DNA of 64,000 nucleotides, taken from assembly GCA_947846985.1 (NCBI GenBank), contig CANTUZ010000003.1, forward strand, positions 55,314,096 through 55,378,095. The letters are read 5' to 3'. Below the pieces are notes generated by a model, which made no database searches, had not been told where the DNA came from, and worked only from the letters and a program-made list of their open reading frames with translations. Below are positions 15,447 through 29,300 of the stretch, piece by piece. Position numbers and translations under genes: made by a program. Position 1 is the stretch's first letter. Each line of letters starts with the position of its first letter. The DNA comes from Fratercula arctica (Eukaryota; Chordata; Aves; Charadriiformes; Alcidae).

Positions 15447-15486
15447 TTCGAGGAAAGGAGTTCATCATGTTCTTGTGTGTCTCTAG

Positions 15487-15822
15487 GAATCCGGAAAGAC
15501 CGCAGAGGTGGGCGAGTGATGAAACAAAAACGCCAAAGAGAAGAGCAGGATTCCAGGAACGGGGAGGCTTCTTCTACAGAGCTGCGAGCTCCCACCCTTT
15601 GGACAAGTCCGCTGGTGGTTAAACATAACAAGAAGAACAGTCCAGCCCTGTCCCTGACGGCAGAACAGATGGTCAGTGCCTTGCTGGAAGCTGAGCCACC
15701 CATAGTTTACTCTGAATATGACCCAAATAGACCATTCAACGAAGCCTCTATGATGACCCTGTTGACCAACCTTGCAGACAGAGAATTAGTGCATATGATC
15801 AACTGGGCAAAGAGAGTTCCAG
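15487..15822 (+). CDS. ESR1: Estrogen receptor alpha, coding exon 4 (hinge and start of ligand-binding domain)
   Basis: ESR1 is a nuclear steroid receptor that binds 17beta-estradiol, dimerises and regulates transcription at estrogen response elements. The exon starts after an AG acceptor at 15485-15486 and ends before a GTAAGG donor at 15823. It is 336 bp, the same as human exon 4, with phase-1 introns on both sides (split Gly codons). It begins GIRKDRRGG, continues through a basic run (KQKRQR, part of the nuclear-localisation region; human K266 and K268 conserved), a variable hinge, then the helix 1-3 region ending in NWAKRVP. By human numbering it keeps Ser294-Pro295, Lys302, Lys303, Ser305, the ligand-contact Glu353 and neighbouring Asp351, and the AF-2 charge-clamp Lys362. 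Residue 306 is Pro (Leu in human). The frame is open into both flanking introns, so a naive ORF of 15429-15950 overstates the exon. Confidence 0.98.
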
Positions 15823-18800
15823 GTAAGGAAAAAAAAGCCCCAGTGGACTATAAAGGCCTCTACTTGGCAAAACAACAGAAAAAAGACACCTGTTTTCACA
15901 CTGTGTATTATAATTTTATGCAAATCATTCACCTAAGTATCAATACATAAAAAATCACAAATTTTATGTTATATTGGTTGATAAAAAACTATAGTGCAAT
16001 GTAAGTAACTTTTGAAGAAAGATATATTCAAGAAAAGATATTTCCCCACACTGTGGAATGTTTGACGTTTTTTTGATTGCAAATCATTTTTTTCTGGATA
16101 AAACCCAGGAAAATTAAAGGTAAAACCAGATTACTAAAAGACAAATCTAATCAATTTGATCTAATTAAATTATGTTAATTATTTAGATCCCTTTTCAAAC
16201 AGGGGTTATTCTCATGTCTGTAATGTAAGCCATAAATTCAGCATCACTACTGAGCCCATAAGAATTTGTATTATTATTTAGTTTATCTTTTTGACCATAA
16301 ATTACAGATCTTCCAAGAGTTTTGGGTCTGAAAAACACAGCCAGAATAGCAGTTTTTGTATGAAAATTTTTTCCTTCTGGAACTATGTGTTTTTATCTCT
16401 ATCATTTTGGTGCATCATGGTTGCCCCTCTTTTCTGGAAGGGAATTACAGAATTGTGGGAAGTATGTAACATTTTTGTTTGCATGTATGTTACACATTCA
16501 TTCATGTGGTTTAATCAATTTATACCAATGAAACGAGAGAGTAGTTTTGCAATTAAAATTCATCATCTTTTAAAATTTCAGTCTACAAGACTACTTTTCA
16601 TAAGGTAACATTTAAATATTTATTAGAAATTTATTGCACATGCTGTACTTTTAGCTTTGTAAAAATACGGGCATACTTTATAATTCACTGGGATTCTGAT
16701 GTCTTAAATTTTTACTGTAGCCATTTATTTCATTAAAATTATGTAGCTGCTCTATGAAGGGATGTTAGAGAACACTACCACAGCTCTCACGCACACAGTG
16801 TATTACCTCAACAGCATTACAGACGGGTTATCCCATTTTTTTCTGTTTTCCTGCATTTAAACTTGGCAAGACTCTTCCTGGTAAATCAATAACCCATAAA
16901 ATCTGAGTCTTTTCCAGTCCTCATGGGTTCCCTTTTTGCCGCTTTTCACATGTCACTTTGTGGGCTCCAGCTATGATCAATGAGAACCTGTGTGTGTTTC
17001 ATTTCTCATCGTATCTTATAAGAAATCACCTGAGAATTTCATTCTTGACAAAATCACAGCGGTTAAGACATGATGCACAGTCTGTTCAAGTCAAGGGCAG
17101 GATTTCCTGGTCATTTAGGTATGCCTTGGGTCATGCCCTTAGAAAATGCTTTCGAAAAATGAATGTATGTCCATAGTATTAAAGCTATTCACTGTCAAAA
17201 CAGCTAAACTCAAATGACTTTTCTACTGATTTTAGAGACGTAATTAGTCTAAGTCTGCTAAAATTCATTAATTTACATTCAACATGAATCTACCATACTC
17301 TAAATTCATTATGTTGTCCAACTGGAAACATTTGTCTTCTATGACATTTGATTCTGATAGTGTAATTAATGAAAATGTGTTTAGATACAAAGCAACACTG
17401 TCAGGGAACTCAGATATATTTTTTATTCATAAATCTCTCTAAAACTGCCTGTTGCAAGATGATTGCATCTGGTGAAGATCAAAAAACTGCCTGGTTTACC
17501 AAATATATCCTTTATTTCCCAAGCAAGCTTCTGAAATTGGAAAATCAAATGTATAAGTTTATCAACTGTTTTTGTATATTTGATGTATTTTACATGGAAA
17601 TACATGTGTCTGGTAATTGTCAAAATAGCTCCCAAAAAGAAACTAAGCCAAATGACTCTATGTATATGCATTAATAAGTACTCTAACAGGTGAGGTTTGT
17701 TATAAAACTAGTGAACTTTGGTTAAAAAAATAAATAAATTCCTTCCCAGTCATAGCTTAATCTATTAGGCACCGTACAAACAATCATACCAAAGGAAACT
17801 CCTAAAGCGAGCGAGGTAGAATATGAATAGTGTGGGGATTCTGAAAGTCCTGGACACCTAGCTGGTTCTTTTTGTTGCATCTTGGATGCATGACAAAAAA
17901 GCAGAAATTGAAGTATTTTAGAAAGTTGATTTAAAAGAATTCAGGTCCAATTGTTTACCTACCTCTCAAATTCTGTCCTCTTAGAGTAGGAATTTTGGAG
18001 CTAGGTGCTTAAATCTTTTTGGTTTTTTTTTTTTTTAGTCTCTCATTTGGTACCTAGAAAAGGTTGAGTGTTCTTAGTTGCTGATATTAAATCTTAGAAG
18101 TACTGATCACCTTTCAAAGACAGGGCATTTGCTTGGACTGTTTGCCTGTTTCCTGCTGCTGGAATGTACTGGCAATGTATATTAAAAGAAGTGTGTGGCA
18201 ATATAGGTCGTATTTTCATCTCACAGTACGTTGCCTTTGAATAATCCATTATTACTAGGAATTATGCAATACTGCTTAATTAGAGAGGATTTTTGTATAC
18301 TTTATGCATAAACAGAGGAACTGAATAACTTCTTTCTATTAGGTGAAGTATTTTGTGCAACAGCATTGTGGGATCCCACTCAGTTATTTTCTCAGCTGAT
18401 TTACTAAGGTTTCAAGCCGCAGAATCAAGGGTAAAAACATCTTTTTTCTAAAAAGTGGACGTGCTTTTTACCAGTAGAAAAAAGCAGTCACAGAAAACGG
18501 CCTCTCCTATGCACATCTCTCAAGCCTTGGAAGCATTGCACAAGTTCAGTTAGCTGAACGCAGGCACTTAGCCGACAGAAAGCAAGGAGCAAAGTCAATA
18601 CGAGTGGCTGGGTTGAAAGCGTAGTTCTTGAGGAAGGAAGAAATTGATATTAACAGAGCAGAAATGCAATAAAGATACGGTTTACAAGTAAGCGTAAGGG
18701 CTTTCAGGGACATGTTTGGAGTTTATTTTGCTGTGTAGGCTTTAAAGAAGAGGGAATGTGTCAAAGCAACCTGTAAGGACACTGTTTTGGTCAGACAGTC

Positions 18801-20347
18801 TTTCTGATGATGTGCGTAGGTGAGCATGGAAGAATAAACAGCTAATTAGAAGGGGTAGTGGATACAAGTGAATCTGTTCTACAAAAAGGAGTATATAAAA
18901 ATTAATTTATGATGGCCTGTGTAGTATAATGTAGGCAGAGATCTGTTATAAAGACATGCTGAGAATAATCTCCAAAGTGAGGTGAGCCCTTGCAGACCTG
19001 ACATGGTCTAAATCTTTATTGTAACTTGTTCAGTAGTAGTTCAAATTTGCTTAAATTGACTCTGCAATCTTGGTGGTGTTAAAAACTGCTGTGGAAAGAG
19101 AACTTGTGGCAGCTTCTTGAGCATAACTTTAAAAAATTGTCTTCAATATTTAAGTATGACATGATTGTTGACTGAGGTCATAACAAACTTCTCCCATGAC
19201 AATGCAATTCATAATATGCCAAGTGCATAAAAGCTTGTTTTTAATTTTCCTTTGAAGCCTTGGCCACTGATACAAGTGGGTTTGCCAGATTACATTAACA
19301 AAAATCTTGTACGGTGTCCTATGACATATACAAAAAATTCAGGATGCCCCACAGGACCTGCTCCTTACATGGCCTAATGGGGATTTTGGCTTAAATCCTC
19401 CCAGATGGCCTCTGTAAGACACCAGTGGTGCCTTCCGATTAGCCCAGCCAGCTGGAATAGGGCGGGTGCAAACAGATTGTGCTGGGCTAGACTTTACATA
19501 CACATGTAAATTGAGCCTTTTACCATTTAACTGGGACAAATCACTAAAAATCACATGTAGGCAAGATATGAGTGTAGATGGAGAAATGTTCTGCTTGCTT
19601 CTGAATCACGTATTCCTGAAAGATATGGCTTTCTCTTTTCTTCTTAGTTTACATAACATCTTGGGGATATACTACCACCTTCAGTTGCATAGAATGAGGT
19701 TTTTTAGTTTAGTGAATTTCCACCATGGTCTTTGATGCAACGAGCAAAAACCATTACTTTGCTTTTCTACAGAAATGCTGATATGTCAAAGGAATTAACT
19801 TACTGTGTTTAATTATTCACTTACTGTGTATATCATTTAATATCTGTATTTGGAGTACTGTATTCTCTAAAAGAAGCTGGTATTTTCAATGTAATCATCA
19901 ATAATGTTTTTGTGCAGAAACTCTTGAGATGGTAAGAGACATTATGAGCTTATACAGTGAGCTCATGGTAAAGAGTGTAGCTTTAAGGAAATCTTGCTGC
20001 AAGGGTGAAATCTTTGGCACTGCTGCTACAGTTTTGTGTAACTATTTACTAGAAGTACAGTAGCTGTACAACTTAATAGCCCTAAAATGGTACGCTGGGC
20101 ATACAAGCTTTGAAGTTTTGAGATGATTCACGGTGCTGTACTTATTTTATGGCTTCGTGAACCGAGGAGATAAACATTTTGGCACTGACTTTTTTTATTT
20201 CAAAGCCACAGAAGTTGCTATTTTCTTAAGATATTGTTTTCCTATTTGACCTTCTAAACTGCTCTGTTTGTTAAATTAGGAACAGCGTGTAAAGAGGCCA
20301 ACAATAGCCACAATTTTACACTGCACTTCAGTGACACCAAACCTTGG

Positions 20348-20361
20348 AAAAAAAAAAAAAA
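20348..20361. repeat. A14 homopolymer
   Basis: A run of 14 A residues lies in intron 4. No upstream retrotransposon body is recognisable, so this is called a simple repeat only. Confidence 0.75.
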
Positions 20362-23300
20362 GTCAGCTTGCAGTGGAAGGAAAGAAGTCTTTATAGAAGA
20401 GTGGTGTGTGTTAATAACCCTTTAGGTACAGGACAGTTTTACAGAGCTTCAAAGCTTAAAAAAAGGAATGGCTTGCAATCCCTGTAATAATTTTTAATAA
20501 ACCTTCCAATATACCTACTTTATAGTCTCTTCTCCTTTGACTAATGGGCTTGCTGTGAAGATTTGTGGAACGTTATTTCAAAAACCAGCCCTCTGCTTAT
20601 CTGTTTAATCGGTTGGAGTGATGCTCTAACTGCTGCCCTGACTTCATAGGGGAAAAACAGAGGAAGCAAATAGATCTGTAAGCAAAAGAGAAATGATAAC
20701 AAGCATCTGGATCTTACTTTAAGGCTGCTTTTTGCTAATTTAATTTCTGTGAAGTTTGAATTCATACCATGAATGTAAGAGATAAAAATCAATCCTTATA
20801 GTAGAATAAGGTAATCAGTTACCATTTGACTTTGAACATCAGACTGAGAGGTATCTCATGAAATAGCATGATTATGCAAGGCAGCAGAGTTATAATTTTT
20901 GAATATGAAACAAAAGCTTTCCATCCCTGTATTTTCTTAGTCTGGGAAGCATCTTTAGTCTTTCATGTCTATATTGTGCAAAACCAAACAAACCCCCCTT
21001 TCCATCCTCCTCCCCCAGCTTCTGGGTGCTGTATGAGACAAACCTACTCTTGCAAGTAGCTTTTATTTTTATTATCAATAGAATTGTCTTTTAGTGCTTT
21101 TGAAACTCAATGAGGTGTATTTCCTCCTGTGGAGAAATTTAAATGAGAGAAAAGGACGTGACCATGTGACACAATGGTTTGTTGGTGAGAAACTGAGGGG
21201 AAGACTCTGATTGTAAAGGACAGGGAGACATCTGCCAGAGTTATATGCACCAGGAGCTTGTGTCAGACAGGGAAAAGCCAAAAGGCCAGAAGGAGCAGTT
21301 CAGCATAAGTGCTTGGAAAGGAACATAAACTTTGGGTGCAGGTATCTGTGGGAACAAAAATACAGGGAGTGCTTTCACTAGCTGAAGACTGGAAGAAAAA
21401 GACAGTAGGAGGAAAAAGGATCAGGGTCCGAATAAGAACTGTGAGGTTGGAAATTTAAGAGGTATCCTAATGCAATGGTTTTCAAACACTAGGGAGTCCC
21501 TAGAGTTAGGGATGTAGAGGGGAAGATAAATGCATCATGACTAGGGTTAGCGAGCTGACCAGCATCAAGGAGAGTCCAACTGGGAGAAAAAGTAGAGAGC
21601 ACATGCAAGAGAACCAGAGGAAGACGATACTGAGAATCAGTCAGATGAGCCAAGAGTAACTTCAGCAGCTCAGTCCTGGGCCTCTTACTCATTCCAAGGG
21701 CTCCTGCTGGACAATAGTTTGTTCAGGGGATCTTTGAAGCGGAAGGATCTGGTTGTTGCCTGTTCCCTCTGCCACACGAAGAGCCTGTGACATTGTCTGC
21801 TTACTAGCCCTGTCACATTTCCTCTTCTAAGCCATAGTCTTTGAGCTTCGCACCCCAGTTTTTCACCAGGAGTTTCCTGGCAGTGGGGATTTACAAGAAT
21901 CTATTCAAACAGGGTCACTTCATTTGCATAAATTTTCAATCAAGGGAAACAGAGTCAGGAAAGGAAAAGTAGTTAGAGAACCACTTTAAATCTTTCTTTA
22001 GAGAACCTTTGAATGAGCTCAGAAGTATATCCTTGAGGGTTTTCTAATACATATCTTGCAACATTTAATATTTTTTTTTTACTAGCTTTTTTTACAAACT
22101 CCTAAAGCTAATTCTGTAGCTGTCCAGATTTTATTTCTTTGTCCAGAAGAAGAAAGAGATTCTGAAAAATAAGTCAGGTGTTGGTGCTGTTATGAGAGTG
22201 CATCTGCCTGTATCCCTTTTAGCAACATTCTGTGGCCACAATTAAAAGCTCTACTTCATATGTCAGGTGATATTTCATTCAAAAGCATGATAAACATCAG
22301 TAATTCTTTCTAATATTACAAAAATCCAATGTTATAGAAATTCATAGAGAGTGCTATATTGTCCTCTCATTCACAGCAATAGTTCCTTTGCATAGAAAGG
22401 TGACTGCCAAAAGCTATTGAATCAAGCATGTTATCCAACCTTCTAGCCTCCTTGAATTTAGGAAAGCAGATACAAGTTTATAAACAAATAGAGAATGACA
22501 GGGACTGTCTTCTCCTTATGCTTCATAATTGTAGTTGTTCTCTGTGCACAGGATCAAAAAATGGCTGTGGCTTTCTTTTAAGAAAATGAGTTTCTGTTAA
22601 GATGGAGGTAAATGTGTGTAACATCCTGTGAAAAGTCACTTTTTTTCAGATAAAGTGTGTTTTGTATATTTAGAAAAAAGGAGATATAGCTAACTACATT
22701 CTTTGTAACATTTGTCCAATAAATCAATAGCAGTTGGAACCCCAATATTTCTTTTTAAATGCTATAATATTTGTTTTCCCAGAGATGTCTTAGTTCCCTT
22801 CTTTGTTTGTGGAAGTGAATAGTTTGAAAAACAATTAATACAGGCATCAAAGGCTATCCATTTACTAGCTCAGCACAATAATTATGCTCTTGTCTAAGTG
22901 ATTTTTTTCAAGAAACACACTTCTTCAGAGTGCTGAACCACAAACACATCTCTCCGTCTAAATATCGCTGCCTGGAGTATATGCTGAAGTTTAAATTTAA
23001 ATCTGAAGACAAACTTAGCCTGTAAATCTGTTTCTACAAGTATGCACATATCCAGATACATTTATTAAGATTATGTGAAGTTACTGATGTACACAGTGGT
23101 TTTAAAATCAAGACCCAAAGAGCTATTACAAGGTGGACTCTGTTCAGAACTTCCCAGAGTAAGAAATATTTGAATTTCAAAGTTTTGAATTCTGGGGCTT
23201 CCCAGCAAGCTGTCTGTAAGAACAAATATCTTTGGTAACCAAAACTGACTTACTGTAAGTAATTTTAACACTCAACATGAAAGAAGGAGCTAACATTCTT

Positions 23301-26300
23301 CTAACAAGAACTGCTTACATATTAGAGTTCATTGGGCATTCAATAACATACAAGTTCATTCGGTAATAAATGTTTGAAGATGAAATTCTATTGGTCTTGG
23401 CAAACAAAGAGGCAAAAATTAGCATCAGTAATAATTTTTATGCTTTTAGCCAAAACTTAAGGAAATTAAATACTTAAACTGTAATATTTTATTTCTAAAA
23501 GCAATGATCCTTTTATAAAAACATTTCCTGCTATTTTTCTTTAGCTGATAAGTAATTTACACTCTTGGATGAACATATCTGTCTTAGAGTCTTCAGCTAT
23601 GCTGAACCCTGGAGCTTTCCAAGAAACGCTCGTTAATTTCCAGTCTATGTAAACAGTAAGTAATGATCCCTCCTGATTTATTTATTTCTTAAAATAATTT
23701 ACAAAAAGAATATGTGATTGTTGGAAAGCACTGATGCGATATGTATGTGCATGCGCACATATCCATTGTTCCCTGTTCACATAATTCACATAAATTGGCC
23801 CTTTTTACTTGATGTTTAATAACTTCAGCCTAATTCTTTTATTTTCTTTCCAGTACTACATCTCTGAGCATAATCAACTGTAATTCCAGTTTAGAGGTTG
23901 TTTTAATATCATCTGTATTAGTTTTCTGTTCAAGTGAGTGATTCACTAAAATCTAACATTAGATATATAGGAGTTTTTAAGATATACAGAAATAATTAGG
24001 AGAGATTTATTGCAGACTTCTCCTGGATGGGCTCTTACCCTGTCTGTATCACTGCAATGGTGCATTATATGACACATCTGCTATGCAGCTCATTTATTTT
24101 CTTTAATTATCTCTCCAGGAAATGAACTTTGTGTGTAAAGAGTGCGTTGTTTTGTCTGTGTGTTAGTTATGGACTGCTGCGAATTTAAGCTAGTGAAAGC
24201 AAGTTAAAGCATATCCCACAGTGGGATGGGGAATGAGAAATCTGTAATTGCCTTGTCCCTCCAGGAGTTTGTTCTCAGCTAAGAGTGTCCATAAAAAAAA
24301 TATAACCTTCTCTCTTCCTTATGGAAAGTTGAGTTCCTTCTAAAAACATAGCTGTCCATCACAGTCCTCAGCAGGGAGAGGAAGACGAATTATTTATCGC
24401 TGCGGATAGAGTCTGGATCTAGACCTAAAGCTTGTTAAGTGTCTTGAAAAGAGTAGTCCTGGAAACAGGAGGGAGGAATCAAGATCTCGACTTTGGCTCC
24501 GTGTCCTGCTCTCTTTCCCCACCCGAGAAGGGCAGTGCTCAGGATGTCAGGAGGTACCCAGCGATTCTCCCGGGTATCTGGTATTCCTTGTGAGCAGGCT
24601 GACCTCAGAAAAAGAAAATGCACTTTGGCAGAAATTTCAGTGATTTTTCTCTCTTCAGGTTGAGGTTTTTCTTTTGGAGTTTGTTTAGTTGATCCAGTGG
24701 GAATTCATGAGACCCAGAAGCAAGGGTAATACACAGACGGGGGAAAAGTACCATTCAAAATCTCACTTAGACTCCAGACAAAATGTGTTGTGTTCCCTGT
24801 TAAATTACATTCTGGAGTGTTTGAGGTGATTTAGAAAATTAAAATGAAAGAAATCTAATTTTACTTGATTGGTAAAGATGGCATACTTGGTTAATTAGAC
24901 ATTTTCCAGAGAATATTAAATATTATGAATAGCCTAATAATAAAGCATCTTCTGCAACAGCTGCCATCCCTCAGAAAACATGGCTGGAAATAGAAAAGTG
25001 GTTCGTAATATTGCCATACTAATATAAATGAATATAGTAGTCTTGCATGTCTGACCTATTTCAGAAATCTCCTTTGATTGCTGCAAAGGTAATATTTTGT
25101 ATGAGTTTCACATACATTTGTAGGGAGTACTTTGTGGGATTGTAGTTTCACAAGCATTTCTTCCAGTTGCAACGCTGGCTAGAGCGGTTCCTACCCTTCT
25201 CCTTCCTCCTGGGTTGAAGCGGCTGTGCAAGTAGGGGGATTGATCTGGGTTAAAAATAAACCTCTTTTTTGTGTGTGTTTTGGGTTGTCTATAACATGTG
25301 TGAGTTCCCCAGTTCAGTTCCTTGCAAAACAGTTAAGCCAGTTGAAATGTGAGGGTGACAGTACACCAGGAACGAGCAGGCAAGTGTTAATATGAGGGTG
25401 CTAGAAAGAAATATTCATGTATCTGTACTGTCAATAGTAACATACAGCTCTAACTCAAGCCTTTTTCTAATTTACTGTCTCTTTATTTCTGCTTCAACAG
25501 AGAGGTTTTTTCCAATCTCTCCTGTACAAAAGGCAAAAATCTTCCAGTTACTGGCACCATTTACAGTCTTCATCCTGTTTGCTGAAGTATATGTTGTATA
25601 GGTTCTACTTTAGATATCTCTGCCTGATCTGTAATATCTTCTATAATGTGATGCCAGAGCTATGAGGGGTTGGAGAGTCAAAGAGGAAGCATGGCAATTT
25701 TCCCCTCATTCCCTGCTTTAAAAGGTTCAGGAAGACCCCGAACAGTTACATCAAGATGCATCCTAGTTCATAGACAGTCATAGTTCCTAAGTTTGCCTCC
25801 ATTGCTGGGGTACAAGAGACTTGCCTTCCTGGGAGGCAAAGACTGGCTGCTCATTTGGAAGACAGAGGAACCCTGGGGCTTTCATTTTGCTGTGTTACCT
25901 TGTGGTTGGTTGCCTATTCCAGCACATATTTTTTGTAAGCTGCTCCTCTGTCTCTGTCTTCCAGGAAGGCAGCAAATCCCTCTGGATGTTCTTTGGGCTG
26001 AGTTTGCGCTGTACAGGTGGTAAATAGTGACCCAAAGCAACAGAAGCATGTGGTAGTCTTTTTGGAATCAGCAGCTGATTTCTATTCTTCTCCTGCAGGG
26101 TGGGATTTTGCAAGGTCTGTGGAAAGGGAAAGCTCTAGTATATTTTATTCAGTGATGGTGGAATAAACCATTGGTATTAATTGGTTAATGTCTTGCACAT
26201 TTTAAAAGCATAGGCAGGTTCTCAGCTGACGGACGAGAGCTGCCCATGAAAACCTAGCATATTTACTAATGCTGGTATCAATGACTTCATTTTATTGTTT

Positions 26301-29300
26301 TTCCATGTGGTATTCATATAAACGCAGCTATGGAGAATCATTGACTCTGATATGAATACCAAATGCACTTTTTTTTTTCTTTTTTTCCCAAGCATACATG
26401 AATGATTTTATTCTTTTACACTGGACCTTTTGGGAAGAATGTTGCCTTACCACTGGTAAACACCGATTTTGCTCCTGAATGTGCCCATTCCTCCCTATGT
26501 TAGTTTTGTATAACTCTCTTATAACATGCCATAGTGTATCCATCCCTAAACTGCTATCTCAGGACTTTATCTGCTGCATGGGAAAGCCGAGGTGCATGCT
26601 AAATATCCCTGTTGTGAAAGAAAAAAAAAACCCAAACCACTGATTTGAAGATTCTTGTCCTACAGGTATAAATATTAATTAAATCTGCTATTTTTTTTTG
26701 TAATGCTCATTACGCTCCTGCTTTATGCTTCGCCAGTATGCCTCACTTCCCAACAATGTGGCTTACATCTTGCAGGAGTTTTACATGCTACTTTATCACT
26801 ATCTTGAGAAGTGATCTTTGATACTGCTACGTATACCTAAGGAAAATTAATTACATCTAGGTCTGAAATACCGTAGTGCATTAAAATACATAATTTATTT
26901 GGAATCGGTTATGTTTCTCAGCTCTCTTTTTTCTCTGTTTTTATACCTTTGTTCCACCCTATGCATTTTTTTTCCAAGGGGCCACTTCTAATCAACTGTT
27001 CGAGAAAGATCCTGACACTCGAATGAGACACTGCCAGACAGTATAAATACATTTCCCTTACTGTCTTATTTCAGCAGACAGTTCAGTCAGTGTGCTCTTT
27101 TCTTTAAACTCCAGATGAGGCCTTTTTTTTGCCTTGTTTATCAGTAGTAGGGCTTCTGAGAGATTTTGGTAAAACTCCGTCGTTGGAGTCTGATGAATTC
27201 AGATCTGCTCTTCTTCAGCTGACAGTGGATAATTGCTACCAGCTTTCCCAGGAGATATTTTATTTACGAGTAATGCTGTGGAATAATGTTTAAGTGCTGA
27301 TTTCAAGTAGGTGGGAGACAGAGGTATTAGCGTGTCAGAAACTGCTCTGAAATAATTCAATAATGGGATGTCAGAAGTAGTTCAGTATACTGCTGATGGG
27401 CTGGTTTTCCCCTTCTTAACAAGCTGCCACTGCCAGCCTGACACTGGTTTGTCCCTTGGCTTCCGAGTCTCTGAGCAGATTGAAAATAACTGATGTTCAT
27501 AAGGGTAGGAATATCTTTAAGTGTGTTTATAGATGCTTATAAATATGTATGAGCTGTGGAAGTATATAGCAAGAACCCAAGAACCTTCTGTATGCCATCA
27601 AATGTGGGCAACATCATTGGGTAGGAATCAGATGGTATTTGCTGCTTCAGGGATCCTACACCAAGCACAGTTGTTCTGCCTGTGAGGATGGGAGCCTTCC
27701 CCCTGAAAAAGTCTTCTGTATATGATGCCTTGAGGATCAGTATGGTGATGCTATTTATAAAATGATTTCCTGGTCTGTATCTGAAGTGTGTGAAGCATCT
27801 CTATTTCCTCATCCAAGCTAAAGGGTTTTTTTTGGTCCATGAGGAATCTCTCAAACTCACATCACATATGCAGATGAAAGAAAAAGAAAATAAAAATAAA
27901 TCCAATTTTCTCCATAAATGAGAAGGATGAAAACTACCACTTTTTTAACAGTTTGGAAAAAAAAAAAATCAAATTATAATTCCAGGAGAAACTTGCTGAA
28001 TTTTAAGTTACACATTTTTCTCCTAATCTTTAATTTCTGCTATTGTACTTATTAGAAGATGCTACTGTGATTTTCCTTAATGTAATGGAACTCCATGCAA
28101 CTTTCCAGTCCTGACACAGGATGGCAAATAGGATTTATAGGTCCAGTTAGTTTGTATGAGCTTGTATGCTGTTCCAGAGCTTTTCCAGATGTCTTCATCA
28201 GTTGTGTGAGTAATTAATTTCTTGTTTCCTGGCAGATCCGAACAATAAAAAAAGCATAGTTTTCACGTAATACAAAATGACATTTTTTGACCTTTTTGCT
28301 AGATAATAACTATTTCAGGTGAAATGAAATGTTTTATTCAATATGAATGAATACACTTTATTACGATTTTGAATATTTTAGTCACCCGCTTAAAATGAAA
28401 AGAAGATAACTTTAGAAAAAAAGATCTTAGATTTCATAAAAGTTTAGGTACCTTTCACTACGCTGACTAGGAATAGGTGCCTGGTAGAATGCTGAAAACT
28501 AAGATGAGGTAGCGGAGAGGGACACTGTGTTCTCTGGTAGAAACCAGTCTGGATTTATTTGTTTATTTTTATTTTGTGAAATCTGACAAGTTCTCCAGAG
28601 TGTTTTAAACTTGCCAACCTGTCACTTCCCAAAGTAAAATGCTCTGACAGAGTGCTTCCAACCACCTCTAGCTTCAGCATATGTCTCAGCAGCCAGTATA
28701 GGAGCTTGAGTACAACGTGGTGGTTCTCCAAGAGCAACACCTGTCTTTTATATACACACCTAAACCTGGTTCGTGCAACATGCAACAATTTTCTGAGGTT
28801 GCCTGAGGCTTTGCAGATGCTGAAATGTACCTTGCATTTGTTATCCATTGAAGGAGAGTGTGCAAGAAAAGGGGCTTAAGTGAAGGATGTGTTTTCTGGA
28901 AACATGCGGCTTGCTAACTTACTAGGTTTCCCTGGACAAGAAAATGAGCATAAATGGCCAGATGCATTCCAGTGTCTTGCTTTCCCTGTAATGTATTCCT
29001 TTGCTCTGTCATATGATGACACTCCCACACAGCTGCTAAAATGCTCTTGTTGTTGTAGTGGTTAAAGGAAATTGCTGCAATTAATTTTGCTGTCTTTCTT
29101 CTCTTTGATGTATCATTACAATTTCTTGGATAATTTTTCAGAGATTAGGTTCTGTTCAAAACCAGTCACGTAGGGGTGAAAAGAAAAGGAGGGAAAATAA
29201 ACATTTGAGCCTTATGTATATATGTTTGTGTTTCTGTTTTGGTGTAGGTGCCAGCCCATGTAATGAACGTAAAACTACATATATGTACGTAGCTTCTGTT

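Larger units (their letters stand above)
1..15486 (+). other. ESR1: ESR1 intron 3, 3' part
   Basis: This stretch precedes the exon 4 acceptor (tgtgtctctAG, AG at 15485-15486) and is read as the distal part of intron 3; its 5' end is outside the window. It is AT-rich and I see no exon, RNA gene or well-preserved transposon in it. Visible small features are a T14 run at 11677-11690, an AT-rich patch around 2115-2155, and an 18-bp direct repeat at 8583/8616. All open frames here are under about 130 codons, occur on both strands, and show no recognisable domain, so I treat them as chance. Confidence 0.85.

Noticed and set aside
15429..15486. Open frame continuing upstream of exon 4 from a Met at 15429
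   Set aside because: These 19 codons are intronic; a proper AG acceptor and the known ESR1 exon 4 boundary lie at 15486/15487. The Met is not a start for this protein.
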